From Gonapodya prolifera JEL478 (Eukaryota > Monoblepharomycota > Monoblepharidomycetes > Monoblepharidales > Gonapodyaceae), in the NCBI GenBank assembly GCA_001574975.1, contig KQ965739.1, positions 384,966 to 448,965 on the forward strand: a stretch of 64,000 bases of DNA, written 5' to 3'. The notes beneath the pieces were generated by a model that worked only from the letters and a program-made list of their open reading frames with translations, had not been told where the DNA came from and did no database searches. Both the position numbers and the translations under genes were made by a program. Shown here piece after piece: positions 36,430-49,100 of the stretch (positions within the stretch are counted from its first letter, which is position 1; the number at the start of each line of letters is the position of its first letter).

Positions 36430-37488
36430 ATGCTCAATGACTTCTGGGGAGTTCTGGCGACGCACATGCGTCAGGCGTGTGTCCACATTCTGCGGATGGG
36501 ATCTGTTCCTCGGCATGTCGCGTTCATCATGGATGGCAATCGGAGATACGCAAAGAAATATCACATGAAGACGGTCCTCGGACATTTCAAGGGCTTTGAT
36601 ACTTTAGAAGAGGTCAGTCCTGCCATGCCACCCGCGCTTTTTACCTGCGGCTCACATCACAGGACTTCGACGCTCTTAAAAAAGACCTTAGAATGGTGCT
36701 TGGATCTCGGTGTGGAATGGGTCACGGTTTTCGCATTCAGTATCGACAACTTCAAGCGGTCTTCAGAGGAGGTAGATGGCCTAATGAATCTGGCAAAGGA
36801 GAAGTTCGAGCTGTTTACGCAGGAAGGGTGAGTATGGCTGGCTGTTCGTATTGTGTTAACTGACAGCTCAAAGTCGCCCCAGACAATTCATTCAAAAAAA
36901 CGGAATCAGAGTTCGCGTGCTGGGTGATCTAGAACTACTACCGGAAGATGTTCGCCGCGCTGCCAAGAGCGCGATGGAATGGACAAAGACCAACCGCAGG
37001 TGAGTTGTCCTCCCATCGCTGACCGTCACAAATAACACTTCGGTTCAGAGCGAATCTCAACATATGTATTCCATACACGGCACGACATGAGCTGGCAAAT
37101 GCGGTCGAGGAGCTTTTAAATGATACTGCTTTACAAGGCCCGGACTGCTTGTAAGCAACTGCCCGGTGACACCCAAATGTGACAGTCTAACCAGTTTAAT
37201 CGACTGGTATAGACCGTTTGAGAGCAGCGATGTGTCTGAGCGCTTGTTTACAGCAGAGGCGCCTCCTGTGGACATTCTTGTTCGGACATCCGGCGAGACT
37301 CGTTTGAGTGACTTCCTACTGTGGCAGGTGAGGATCAAAGAGGCACGTGGTGTGAAACCGTTGTTAATTTTTTAAATTCACAGGTCTGCGAGAAAACGAC
37401 CGTCCATTTTATTGACTGCTTGTGGCCAGAATTCTCCTTCTCGCATATGCTACCGATATTGCTAGAGTTCCAAACCAGCAAACGATGA
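36430..37488 (+). CDS. DHDDS: cis-Prenyltransferase, dehydrodolichyl diphosphate synthase (DHDDS/Rer2 type)
   Basis: Extends farnesyl diphosphate with isopentenyl units to make the dolichol precursor for N-glycosylation. Motifs in order: [15 protein letters not shown] (catalytic Asp), [63 protein letters not shown] and [19 protein letters not shown]. It ends [17 protein letters not shown]. The RxG motif of the partner subunit NgBR is not expected in this chain. Five or six short introns; the join DCL|PFESS uses a TATAG acceptor. The stop is only 18 bp from the convergent RAD23 stop. Confidence 0.94.
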
Positions 37489-37506
37489 TTGCCCCGAAAT
37501 GTAGCA

Positions 37507-39300
37507 TCACATGTCTTCATCATTCCCATCTATTTGTATGTAGAATATCTTAGTATTATCTCGTTCGTAAGAAAGACATGCAACCTACGTTCAAACAGAT
37601 AGTTCGCGGCCATTTCCTCGTTTTTGTCACACGCCAGGTAGGCTTCCAGCACGGTTTGTCGATCAAATCCAAGCGCTTCGAGTCGCCCGATGGCTGCAGC
37701 TTCGTCAGGAGTCACGCTGATGTACTATCAGAGCATATGTTCTGTTAGCATGACGAAGCAACTCAGTCAAGTTTCACCATACCTGACCACCTGGTGGGGC
37801 AGCGCCGCCATCGTCGCCTGCATCGCCTTCCGCCAACATTTGCATGAACGCTTCCCTGTTCGAATTGATCAGCTGTACGATCTGGGGGTTTGATTGCGCA
37901 AGTTGTTGGAGCACAGGCTGAAGTAACTGGGGGTTGTGTTGAACCAATGACCGCAGCTGCTGAAACTGTGGGTTGTTCCGGACTGAAAAGCGAGGCGTTG
38001 GAGAGCACCTTAAAAAGTGGTGAGGGATGGTAACGTACGGAATGCCAAACTTTCGGGAGTTGCATTTCCCTGCACGTTCGCATTTTGCTGTTGCTGTTGG
38101 GCAGCGGCGGCGGCTTCGAACAGGTTCAGCGGAGATCCTACTCTTTGAGGTCAGAAACAATACCGTAACTGAGACTGGCAGAATAGTACCTTGCGCAGCG
38201 GGCGTCGTCCCCTGTGAAGGAGCGATACCCTGAGGAGCAACACTGCTCGGGGACGTTTGTGCAGGTGCAGGAGCTGTTTCTCGAAGCAAATTCGCCGGAA
38301 TGCCCTGATGAACGGAGGTCCAAACAATCGAAACACGATCTGCCACCGAATCGAGAAAAAGTCTCACACTCAAAAGGTATTCCACTGCGCGATCGGGGTT
38401 GTTGAATGCGGCTCGCATAGCTCGAACAACTTCGTCTCGCTCAAATCCCATTGCCATCAGGTTTGTGATCGTGTCCTCAAAAGCTGATCCTGTGACTGAA
38501 CACCAACATCATTTTAGTGATGAGAGACGTCTACATTCATACACAAGGGGCGAAACCAACCTAAAACAGAGCCCGAATCCGATGTGGGGGGTGCACCTCC
38601 ATCGGAAGTGGGAGGGTTGACAGGCTGCGCAATTGTTGGCGTAGATGTTGGGGCAGAAGAGGTGGCAGCTGGGGCTGTTGTCGCACCAGCTGTTGCTTGA
38701 GGGGCTGTTGCTTGAGGGGCTGTTGCTTTCAGAATAAAAGTAGTGATTGGTCGATGGAATTTGCCTTCACCACTGTTTCCGTGTCACTCACGGGCAGGTA
38801 TCGAGGGTGTAGCCTGTGCTGAAGTCGACGCGTCCTTTGAAACAGGCTGGGACGCCGCAGCACTGGATGATGCAGTCGCCTTGGGCTACAATGGCAAGTG
38901 AGGACGAGCCACTAACCCCCCGAAGACAAGTCTCACTTTCGTCACCATGATGACCATGAAATCTTTTTCCTGTATTTTATAGCTCTCCACTGTTTGATCG
39001 TCCGCAAGAACTTTGCCTGGGCCGCCAGTTGAACTTGTTCACATGTTGCTTTGAATTCTCTCCAATCACTCCCTCAATCAACCCACCAGAGAATATCAGC
39101 TTTTGCGCAGCAACTGGGTGACCTTGAGTCTGCTCGATCTTGGCTTTCACATCGGATATCTGGATTGTGGTCACCATTCGTGACAGATTCAATCGTCGGA
39201 TTGGATCCACCAGAGTTTCATGAAATCCATTCACCTTATCTGTTGGATCCGCTTCAATTGTGAACTGTTTTTGTTGGAGAGTCTTGAATGTGAGTTTCAT
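37507..39300 (-). CDS. RAD23: RAD23, ubiquitin shuttle and nucleotide-excision repair factor
   Basis: Carries ubiquitylated clients to the proteasome and stabilises the Rad4/XPC damage sensor. Domain order is canonical: N-terminal UBL ([49 protein letters not shown]), an Ala/Pro/Thr-rich linker, UBA1 ([20 protein letters not shown]), the Rad4-binding STI1-like domain ([31 protein letters not shown]) and UBA2 ([20 protein letters not shown]). The last exon restores the family end HGNDEDM. The linker is partly made by a 15-bp tandem repeat at 38689-38729. It functionally complements the nearby proteasome gene RPT3, but the 22 kb distance gives no operon-like link. Confidence 0.95.
38689..38729. 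repeat. 15-bp tandem repeat in the RAD23 linker
   Basis: About 2.7 copies of GCTGTTGCTTGAGGG (+ strand), which on the coding strand encode repeats of ATAPQ. The copies are nearly identical, so the linker length may vary between strains. Confidence 0.8.
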
Positions 39301-39377
39301 CTTAGTTTTAGCGGTTGCGTGTGTGCGCCTGTGGTCTATCAACTAATGTTTTTATGAGTACATTTCCTGTTCTGATT

Positions 39378-40075
39378 TTATCTCTCCTCAAGCCGAAAGG
39401 TGGCAGCCTGGCTTCTTACTAACGTTCTGACAAGTCTCCACGTGAGGTATAATTCAGGAAGGACCAATAAGAGATAAGCAGTATTGAGGGCTTGTTCCAA
39501 GGGCATAACAAATCCATTTCCCAAATATTTCTGACCATATGCGAAATACAAAGCCAAAGGAGCAATGGGGAAGCATCCAAACAAAAAGGAGCCACTAGTA
39601 TCCGGGATCTTCACCAAGACTTTTCTTAAGAGAATGTTACTCTGATTGACAGTATTGAGAGAGGACTTACACGCTCGCCGAGGTTCCCTTTCCACCCAAG
39701 CCGAATTCTAAGTGGCTCAATAACAGCGAATATGAGCAAGAAAAACAGAAGGAAAAACTTGCTGAAAATGGAGGTTGCAAAATTGGTGACCTGAGAATGG
39801 GTAACTCATTTGTGTTTCGAGTGGAACGTTGAGATTCAATAGCCTACCTTCCAATGAGCAATTGACGAAGCTAAAACGAGCCAGCACGGGTAGAGAAAGG
39901 AATTGAGAACGAGTAGCGATTGAAGCGTAGAACTGGACGCAATTTGTAGTCCTTAATACGGATGTTTATGAATGCCGCAATGTGGTTGCAATGGCTGATG
40001 TAAATGCCCACCAATTCTTCCCAGTCTAGCGTCGGTCTTTTCCTCCAGGAAAGGGGAAGGGGGTCGTTTGTTCAT
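39378..40075 (-). CDS. TMEM17: TMEM17/TMEM216-family ciliary transition-zone membrane protein
   Basis: Four exons (40012-40075, 39848-39951, 39671-39790, 39378-39608) join in phase to a 172-residue protein. It starts MNKRPPSPFLEEKT and has four hydrophobic segments, with LQIASSSTLQSLLVLNSFLY, FFLLFFLLIFAVIEPLRIRL, GWKGNLGERIPDTSGSFLFG and LEQALNTAYLLLVLPELYLT. The block 'E-x-x-R-x-x-x-G-x-x-G-N-L-x-E-[KR]-[VI]-P' is the diagnostic match to TMEM17 (IEAIRLYLGYVGNLQEKVPE in human). Members act at the ciliary transition zone with the MKS/B9 module. Divergence from an axonemal dynein gene over 54 bp supports a ciliary role. TMEM216 is an alternative within the same superfamily. Confidence 0.83.
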
Positions 40076-40129
40076 AAGAATAAATTTGATGTGCGCAGTT
40101 CGAAACACTCATCAATCGCACTCTCAGCG
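40076..40129. promoter_or_regulatory. 54-bp bidirectional spacer, TMEM17-like/DNAH2
   Basis: Both divergent genes are ciliary, so this short spacer is a candidate shared promoter for sporulation or zoospore expression. I see no clear RFX X-box in it. It is still normal in CpG, unlike the body of DNAH2. Confidence 0.45.
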
Positions 40130-43100
40130 ATGATTTCGGAAGACAACGTAGGGACTACACAAGGTAATTGAAAATATTCATGTCCTCTGATCTTTTGACT
40201 CAATCTTCTGTACTTCCGTGGCAAACCTGAAGAGGTCAAGAGCACAGAATCTAACCTACTCGAACGTTTCGCAAGCTTGGTATCTTTACCCCGATTTCAT
40301 GGAAAACTATGGACAAAACGGCATGAAGATGGAGTACGAATCTTCCTATCTGGAAATGGACCATCCCGGTTGCTCTTCTTTTTCGACGGAAAGTCGGACG
40401 AGTTGCAAATGAGCACACAGCTTCCTGTGAGCCCAGTTGCGGCATTGATGTATTTTGTCCGCGACTCTACGGATGAAGCGGTGAGGCTTTCCACCTTTGA
40501 TGCGAGGGTGCAGTAAGTAGCGATTCCATCTTGAACATCTTGTCATCCAAGTGTTATCGTCTTTCGCCTCTAGATACGGAACTATTTCGGGGAGAACTAT
40601 TGAAAACATGTTGCGATTGATGCAAGGAATATACGTACCGTTGTTTCTCGAGAACCAAGGCTGGGTAGGTGTCCGTCCATTATCTTCCTTTTGGCTTCAA
40701 ACTGCATCTTTGTTTCAGCCGAACACGGTGCAAAAAGAGTTCGCTGGGCAGCTGCATAAATTTATGGCGTTACTGACTGATACAACATATCAAATGGCAG
40801 GACGGACCGTCTTATACGTACCTCAAGAGGATCTTACCGACGTAAATATGGCCTCCAAATCTCGAGAAGTTTGTCAGCGCCTCGAATCGCTGATTATTCA
40901 CTGGACGAAGCAAATCAAAGAAGTCGTAAGCCAACATTCCTCTGAAACCTTGGAGAGCGGTGGACCGTTGGATGAGCTTGAATTTTGGGGCAGGCGCTGC
41001 GACGACCTCTGCGGAATAAGCAGTCAGCTGACAAGATCAGAGGTTCTTCGCATCATTGAGGCTCTGGAAGTGTCAAAATCATCTTATTTGGAGCAATTTA
41101 CAAGGCTCTCGAATGTGATCCAGGAACATACCCTGCAAGCCGTTGACAATCTGAAGTATCTCTCTATTTTGAAAGAGCCGTGCAATGAACTGGCAAAAGC
41201 CGATCCTGCGCAGATTTTGGGTATCGTTCCTTCTGTCCTGAAGTGTGTTCGGTTCATTTGGACCCACTCAAGATTTTACAACACGAAAGACAAGCTCACT
41301 GGATTGATGCGGAAAGTCAGCAATGAAATTATCCGAAGATGCAGTCAGAAGATTTCCCTCCATGAAATTTTTCACGGAGACGTTTCAATTAGTGTTTCGT
41401 GCTTGCTCGACAGCATCCAGTGCGGGGAAGGTTGGAAAGTGCAATATAAAGAGTTTGCTTCTCACCTTACCAAGCACACCTCTCAAACTTGGGAGCTCGA
41501 TCAAAGCAGCATTTTTGCCCAAGTTGATGCATTTGTGCAAAGGTGTCGTGATCTCATTGAAGTGTGTGAGGGTCAAATTCAATTTGCTCGAAAATTGAAT
41601 GGACGTGAAAGTACTCCTATCCCACCTTTTGGTGGAACGCAAGGTCCTGAAATATCAAAGGGACTTCAAGATATTCAAGTTGCGTTCGAAAAGCAAATTG
41701 CAAAGCTCTGGACTGTTCAAGAACAGATTCTGGATGTGAAAGCAACAGGTTGGCATGATGACTACAACAACTTCAAGCAAGGTATTAAAGATTTGGAAGT
41801 GGCAATGCAGAACGTTATTATGGGTGCATTTGAGCGTAGCAATGGCCTTGAAGCAAGCATTGAACTTCTTGAGACTTTCCAACACCTCTCAAAGAAAGAT
41901 GCAATCAAGAGGACCATAGAAAAAAAAGCAAACGATATCTATAGTGCTTTGGCGATTGAGCTTTCCAATGTCAAAGCAGAGTTTGAAGTGCATAAAAAAG
42001 AGCCTCGCATTTATCGTCTTCATGCTGACTTTGCTGGTTCGGGGGTTTGGGCAAAAGCCCTTTCAAAAAGAATACAGTTGCCAATGCAAGCACTGCAGAA
42101 TGCCTATTATCTTCCACGCAGTCCCCTCTATGAGGATCTGAAAGCACAGTACGACATCATAATCAGTGCAATTGATGATTACGTCAACAAGAATCATAAT
42201 GAATGGGTTGCAGTTGTACCTGCAAACCTGGCACAGAGGCTGGAGAATGTTCTCCTTGCTCGTCAAGCTGATGGCTGCATTGACATGAAGTTCGATGTGG
42301 ATCTTTTGAAACTCTTGGGTGAAGTGAGCACGTGGCACAAACTCAAACATGATGCACCATTTCATGTCCAAGAGATTCTGTCAAAGAAAGAGGAGCTTCG
42401 CATCTTAAGAGAACATGTTCTTCTAGTTGTACGTGACTACAACAACGTTGTTGTATCCTTGAGCCAAGAGGAGCACCATCTCTTCAAAGAGAGAATGCGA
42501 TTTTTAGATCGTAAGATAAACCCTGGACTGATGAGTTTAACTTGGTCGTCCAAGGGTATTGCAGACTATTTTGTTAAGGACTGTTTGCGACATTCTCATG
42601 ATGTACAGAAGGTTGTGCGCGATTTTGCAGAATCAAACATGCGTGTCCACAAAAATTGCAAGGTTATGTCGGAGACGCTTCTGTGGCATATGGAAAGCAA
42701 GCATATATATGATTTGGAAGAATTTGAGAGAAATCAACTGGAGCATTGTATGCGTGCAAAAGAAAAGTTGAAAGGAGCACATGCAGACATTTGCCAGACT
42801 TTGGAAGTTGCTTTCGAGGGTTTCAAAAATGATGGAAAGGATGTGCAACTTCAATGGAACTCATATGTGGAGAAAATTGATGGATGGGTTGAAGATGCAT
42901 TGAGAGTTTCTGTTCACCGATCACTTTCTGAGTTAGCAAAAGCTCTTAATGGTGAATCAAAAGGTATTAAAGAAAAAGCAAAGCTTTTCATTTGGCATTG
43001 AATTAATAAATAGTTCACACAGGCCATGAAGGAATTAGTGATGTTCAACCTTTGTTTAAAGTCAATGTGGTGTTGGACCAACAGAAAGTTGATTTCAGTC

Positions 43101-46100
43101 CTAGTCTTCAAGACTTGGATGAAACTGTCACAAAAGTTGCTCAGGAGATGGTGTCATCAATATCAGTTGTTCCCTGTCTTGCTCCAGGCAAACAAGTGAG
43201 ATTTTTAAATTTCTGTCACTGGAGTCTTGCACTAAATTAGTCATCAAATTATAGATTCAAGGGAAAAATTATGATACAATTTCAAATGAAGATGAAACTC
43301 TCAAAATATTTGTTACAATTCAAAATGGAATGGCTGCAAATGCTGCAAGGTGCCAAACGTATCTCAGAAACTGGGATACCTATCGTGAAATCTGGGAAAT
43401 AAACAAAGATGCCTTCATTCGGAGATATGCAAAACTGAAGCCAACTCTTTCAACATTTGATGCGGACATTAGCAGATATAATGAAGTTGCCAACAATACT
43501 CAAAAGGAAGAAACTCTTACAAACATAAACTTTGTTCGTTTGGATTGTTCCCCGTTGAAGCATGCATTAGTCAGTCACTGCATGTCATGGCAGTCAAAGC
43601 TCACAGGGCTACTCAATGCCAGTGCTTTCTCTGACTTAAAAGCAATCCATGAAATGTTTGATCAAACATCTACAAAACTCAAAATTGTTCCTAAAAATCT
43701 TGATTCACTGTCAGAAAGTATCACACTTGTTGGACAGATTCAAAATGATCTGAAAACCATTGAGGGTCAATTTGGTCCAATAAATGAACAATATCAGATA
43801 CTTGAAAAGTATGAGGTCCAAATTAAGGAGGAAGAGAAGACTTTACTGCAGTCACTTGTACCATCATGGGAAACTTTTAAACAGACAGTTGCCTCTGCTG
43901 ATAGCACTTTGCAAAACTGCAAAGCAAAATTTAAAAATGATCTTATTGTCTCAGTGGATGAGTTTAACAGACTTGTTGGGACTATGAAAGAAGATTTCAA
44001 GTCAGAAGGGCCTTACTCTCATGCTTTTGGAGTTGAAAATGCAATGCACACAATACAATCATTTAAGCAGAGAATCCAGGACCTTGCTGTGAAGGAGAGG
44101 AATCTTCGCAGGGGTCTCACTGTGTTTAAAATTGAACAAAACCCATCAAAAGACATTGAAATGATTGGGGATGAGCTGGAGCTTCTTCAACAGATATGGC
44201 AAATTGCCAAAGAGTGGGAGGAATCCTGGTCCCTTTGGAAAAATCTTCCAATGCAGAAGCTTGACAGCAGTGAGCTGACGGAAAGCATTCAAAAATATAA
44301 TAAGAGATTGTCACGCTTCAGTAGGGATACTGGTGCCAGAGATTGGGAAATTTGCAACAGCTTGAGAGAACATTTCCTACTTGGTCAAAGACTCTTACCT
44401 GTAATTGGAGATTTGAAGAACCCTGCTTTACGTCCCAGGCACTGGAATCATTTGGGTGACCAACTTGGTAAACCTATATTTCCAGATCAAGCAGATTTTA
44501 CACTTGATAAGATGATTGATGTGGGACTAGATCAGTATGCTGAAGCAATTTCACAGCTTTCAAGTGGAGCAAGTAGGGAGCTGGCTATAGAGCAAGATTT
44601 AAATTCTGTGAAGGAAGTTTGGGGAACCCTTGAATTTGACATTGTTGCAAAAAGTGGTGACAAACAAGCTTATAAGCTTAGAAGTACAGAAAGTATTTTT
44701 GAGGTTCTTGAAGATAATCAAATGGTTCTCTCTTCAATGAAGAGCTCAAAATACTTCACTGCATTTGAGCAGGAAGTTCAACATTGGGAAACACTCCTTT
44801 CACAAATTGTTGAGACTGTTGAGCTTCTATTGCAAGTTCAAAAACAGTGGACATATTTAGAGAGTATTTTTTGTGGGTCTGAGGACATTAGAAAGCAGCT
44901 TCCAAGCGAGTCAGCAACATTTGATGCAATTAACACAACTTGGAAGAACATCATGAACAAAATTGCTTCTGAAAAGGTTGTTCTCTTAATATGCCAGCAG
45001 CAAGACCTAATACCAACCCTCACAGCACTTATAGAAAAACTAGAAGGTATTCAGAAGTCACTCGACTCATACCTTGAGACCAAAAGACAGGCATTTCCTC
45101 GATTTTATTTCCTCTCAAATGATGACTTATTGGAAGTCCTTGGCCAAGGAAGAGACCCAAATGCTATTCAGGGACATTTACGAAAATGTTTTGATAACCT
45201 TGTGCGTCTGGATCTGACACAACTACCAGATCAACCATTCCATTTTTATGCAAAGGGAATGTTTTCAGCAGAAGGGGAGTATGTTCCTTTTCAGAAGAGT
45301 GTGTCAATTGAAGGTCCTGTAGAGGAATGGCTCAGAGATGTGGAGAAGACTATGAAAACAAATCTGAGGGATTTGTTGTTGGGATGTAACCTGAATTCAA
45401 AAAAGACAAAGCGTGATAAGTGGTTAAAAGACTGGCCAGGACAGATGCTTATCACTTCTTCACTGATCAATTGGACAAGTGACTGCACAAAATCTCTGCT
45501 TGAGGCTGAAGGTGGAGATGTCAAGGCAATGAAAAACTTGAAAAAGGTACAGATATCAGCACTAAAAAAGTTGGTTGAGCTTGTCAAGGCTCCTTTAACT
45601 GCTGTTGAACATAAAAAGCTTACTGCTTTAATTACAATGGAGGTAAGTCTCTGAAATTGTGGCTTTCAGGATGAAAGTAACCAGGCACCATAGGTGCACT
45701 CAAGAGATGTTATTGAGAAACTTTATAAAGCAGGGTGCTCTAGCTCTCTTGCTTTTGAGTGGATTAGTCAGATGCGCTTCTATTGGGACAAAGATGAAGA
45801 TGACTGCTTTATCCGCCAAATTAACACTAACTTCCGATATGGGTATGAGTACTTGGGAAACAGTGGCCGTCTTGTTATTACACCTTTAACAGATAGATGC
45901 TACATGACATTGACAACAGCCCTGCATCTCCACAGAGGTGGTAGTCCCCAAGGTCCCGCTGGAACAGGTAAAACAGAGACTGTTAAAGATCTTGGCAAAG
46001 CATTGGGTACCTATGTTATAGTTCAGAATTGTTCAGAGGGATTGGACTACAAATCCATGGGAAGAATGTTTTCTGGCCTTGCCCAAACTGGAGCTTGGGG

Positions 46101-49100
46101 TTGTTTTGATGAGTTCAACCGAATTGATATTGAGGTTCTCAGTGTTGTTGCACTCCAAATTAGTTGTGTCTTGAGAGCTATTTCATCAAAGTGAGTTTCA
46201 TTTTAACTGTTGGTGTTTGATGCTGTTCCAATTGTGCAAATATGAAGGGCAAAAACTTTTGTTTTGGATGGTCAAGAGATCCCGCTTAACCCAGCATGTG
46301 GGATTTTTATAACCATGAACCCAGGTTATGCAGGGAGAGTTGAACTCCCTGATAATTTGAAAAGCTTATTTAGACCTGTTTCAATGATGGTTCCAGATTC
46401 TGTTTTAATTGCAGAGAACATGCTCTTTGCACAAGGTTTCACCAATTGCAAAGTCCTTGCTAAGAAAGTGGAGAGCCTTTTCAGGCTATCAGTGCAACAA
46501 TTATCTAAACAAGATCACTATGATTTTGGATTAAGAGGCCTCACTGCCACGTTAAGAACAGCGGGTACCAATAAGAAATTTGAGCCAACCTTACCAGATG
46601 ACATAATAGTGTTTTGGTCACTTAAAGACATGAATCTTCCAAAACTTACAGCACGAGATGTACCATTATTCTTGGCAATTTTGGGAGACCTTTTCCCTGG
46701 TATTGAACATACTGGTGCAAGTCATTCAGACCTCAAAGAAGCAATATTTGAAGAATTAAAAATTACAAATTTGCAAGTTGTTGAGTCTCAGGTAACAAAA
46801 ATGATACAGTTATATGAAACCAAAACAATGAGGCATGGTGTTATGATTGTTGGTGCAACTGGATCTGGAAAGTCAACTGTTTGGAAGACTCTGCAGTCAG
46901 CAATGCAGTCGCTGTCAAAGTCACAGCCAGGATTGTTTCAAAATGTGAAAGCTTATCCACTAAATGCAAAATCACTGTCTTTAGCTGAGCTATTTGGTGA
47001 ATTCAATTTGAGCACAAGTGAATGGACAGATGGTGTTCTATCCAGCATAATGAGAATGGTGTGTTCAGATGAAAAGCAAGACCAAAAGTGGATTATGCTT
47101 GATGGCCCTGTGGATACTTTGTGGATAGAATCAATGAATAGTGTTTTAGATGATAATAAAGTTCTAACACTGATAAATGGAGAGAGAATCACCCTCAAAT
47201 CTGAGGTTTCACTCTTGTTTGAGGTTGAGAATCTCTCAGCAGCATCTCCAGCTACTGTTAGTCGTTGTGGGATGATATATCTTGACTACCAGGATCTTGG
47301 ATGGAAGCCATACTTCAATACATGGATAAAAAGAAGAAATGATGGTGCCACAAGTGCAGTGCTGGATAAACTTGTGGAGAAATATGTTGCACCCACCTTA
47401 AAATTCTGCCAGAACATCCAAAATGAGCACATGAGTGTCCCTGAGGTCAATCTTATACAGTCGTTCTGCAGCTTATTTGATGCTCTGGCAAATGTGGAAA
47501 ATGGTGTTGATCCCTTAGACCAAGATTATCATTACAAAATGGTTGAGCTTTGGTTTTTATTTTCTATTATATGGGCATTTGGAGGAAATTTGTCATATCA
47601 AAGCCGCCAAAAGTTTGACATGTTTCTACGTGAGATTGAGGGGCAATTCCCAAGCAAGGATACCGTGTTTGAGTACACTGTTGATAAAAAAACCAGGTCC
47701 TGGGGTTCCTGGGAAGAACGCATACCTTCAAGTTGGAAATACACCCCAGCTGTGCCATTCTATAAACTTTTTGTCCCAACTATTGATACAAGTCGAAATG
47801 CTTTTGTTGTGTCTGCCCTCATTGAAAATAATCAACAAGTTCTTTTAGTTGGAGAAGGAGGCTCAGGGAAAAGCTCCCTAATAAATTCTGTCTTGCAGGG
47901 TCTGAGTGAGAAGAAAAGGAGTATTGGCTTGAGCATGTCTTCAAACACAACTTCTTCATACTTTCAAGGTATCATAGAAGGATATTTGGAAAAGAGGTCC
48001 AAAAATAGTTACACCCCTATTGGAGGGAAGCCTCTTGTACTATTCATTGATGATCTTAACATGCCAAACAAGGATCAGTTTGGAACACAGGCACCACTGG
48101 AACTTTTACGTCATTGGATGGATTACAAATTCTGGTATGATAGACAAAAGCAGACAACAAGGATTGTCAATGACATTCTCCCTGTTGCTGCTATGGGACT
48201 TCCAGGGGGTGGACAAAATAGTATTTCCATGCGTTTGCAAAGTAGATTCTTTGTTCTCCACATTTGCCCTCCTAATGAAGTGTCACTTTCACGAATCTTT
48301 GGAAGTATGATTGGTCAAAAGCTTCAAGATTTTGATGAAACTGTAAAGCCACTTGGTGTAACAATGACATCTGCAACAATTGACACATTTAGCTATGTGA
48401 CCAGTCAATTCTTACCTACCCCTGCCAAGGCTCACTACACTTTCAATTTGAGAGATGTTTCAAGGGTGTTTCAAGGTCTGATGAGAGCTAATAAGGAATA
48501 CTTTGACTCAGCCACAAGTCTCACTAAGTTGTGGCTACATGAGGTCATGCGTGTGTTTGGTGACAGACTCTCAACACAATTGGACAATGAAGCGTTCAAT
48601 TTGGCAATAAAAGAAAAGATTAATCAGCATTTTGGTACCTCATTGCCAGATCTTCTGAGTGGAGGACAATTGCCAAGATTTGGTGATTTTCTGTCATCTG
48701 ATAGTAGTACTATTGTATACGAGGAAATTGCTAGTGCACCAAAGCTCAAATCCTTCATGGAAATGAAGTTGCAAGACTACAATATGGAACCTGGCTACAT
48801 ACCTTTAGATTTAGTTTTATTTCAAGATGCAATAGATCACATTCTGCGAAGTTCAAGGGTCTTGAGGCTCCCAGCAGGCAATATGATGTTGTTAGGAGTG
48901 GGGGGAAGTGGAAGACAAAGTTTGTGTCGTTTGGCAGCTTACATTTTGGGAATGCAAACATTCCAGATTAAAATAAGCAAACATTACCAGTTAACAGACT
49001 TCAGGGAAGATATTAAACAGTTATTCCGGGTTGCTGGCATTGAAGGTCGGCAGGTTGTTTTTATTTGTCCAGACAGCCAGATAAATCAAGACAGCTTTTG

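Noticed and set aside
42990-43022. Stop codons inside DNAH2 near 42999, suggesting a pseudogene
   Set aside because: They lie in an intron (GTATTA donor after 42963, CACAG acceptor at 43022). The joined frame [13 protein letters not shown] continues the dynein tail, and the phases of all 13 exons sum correctly.
41400-44000. Assembly chimera or horizontal transfer as the cause of the composition change
   Set aside because: The DNAH2 protein is continuous and full-length across the change, and the CpG decline is a gradient rather than a step.
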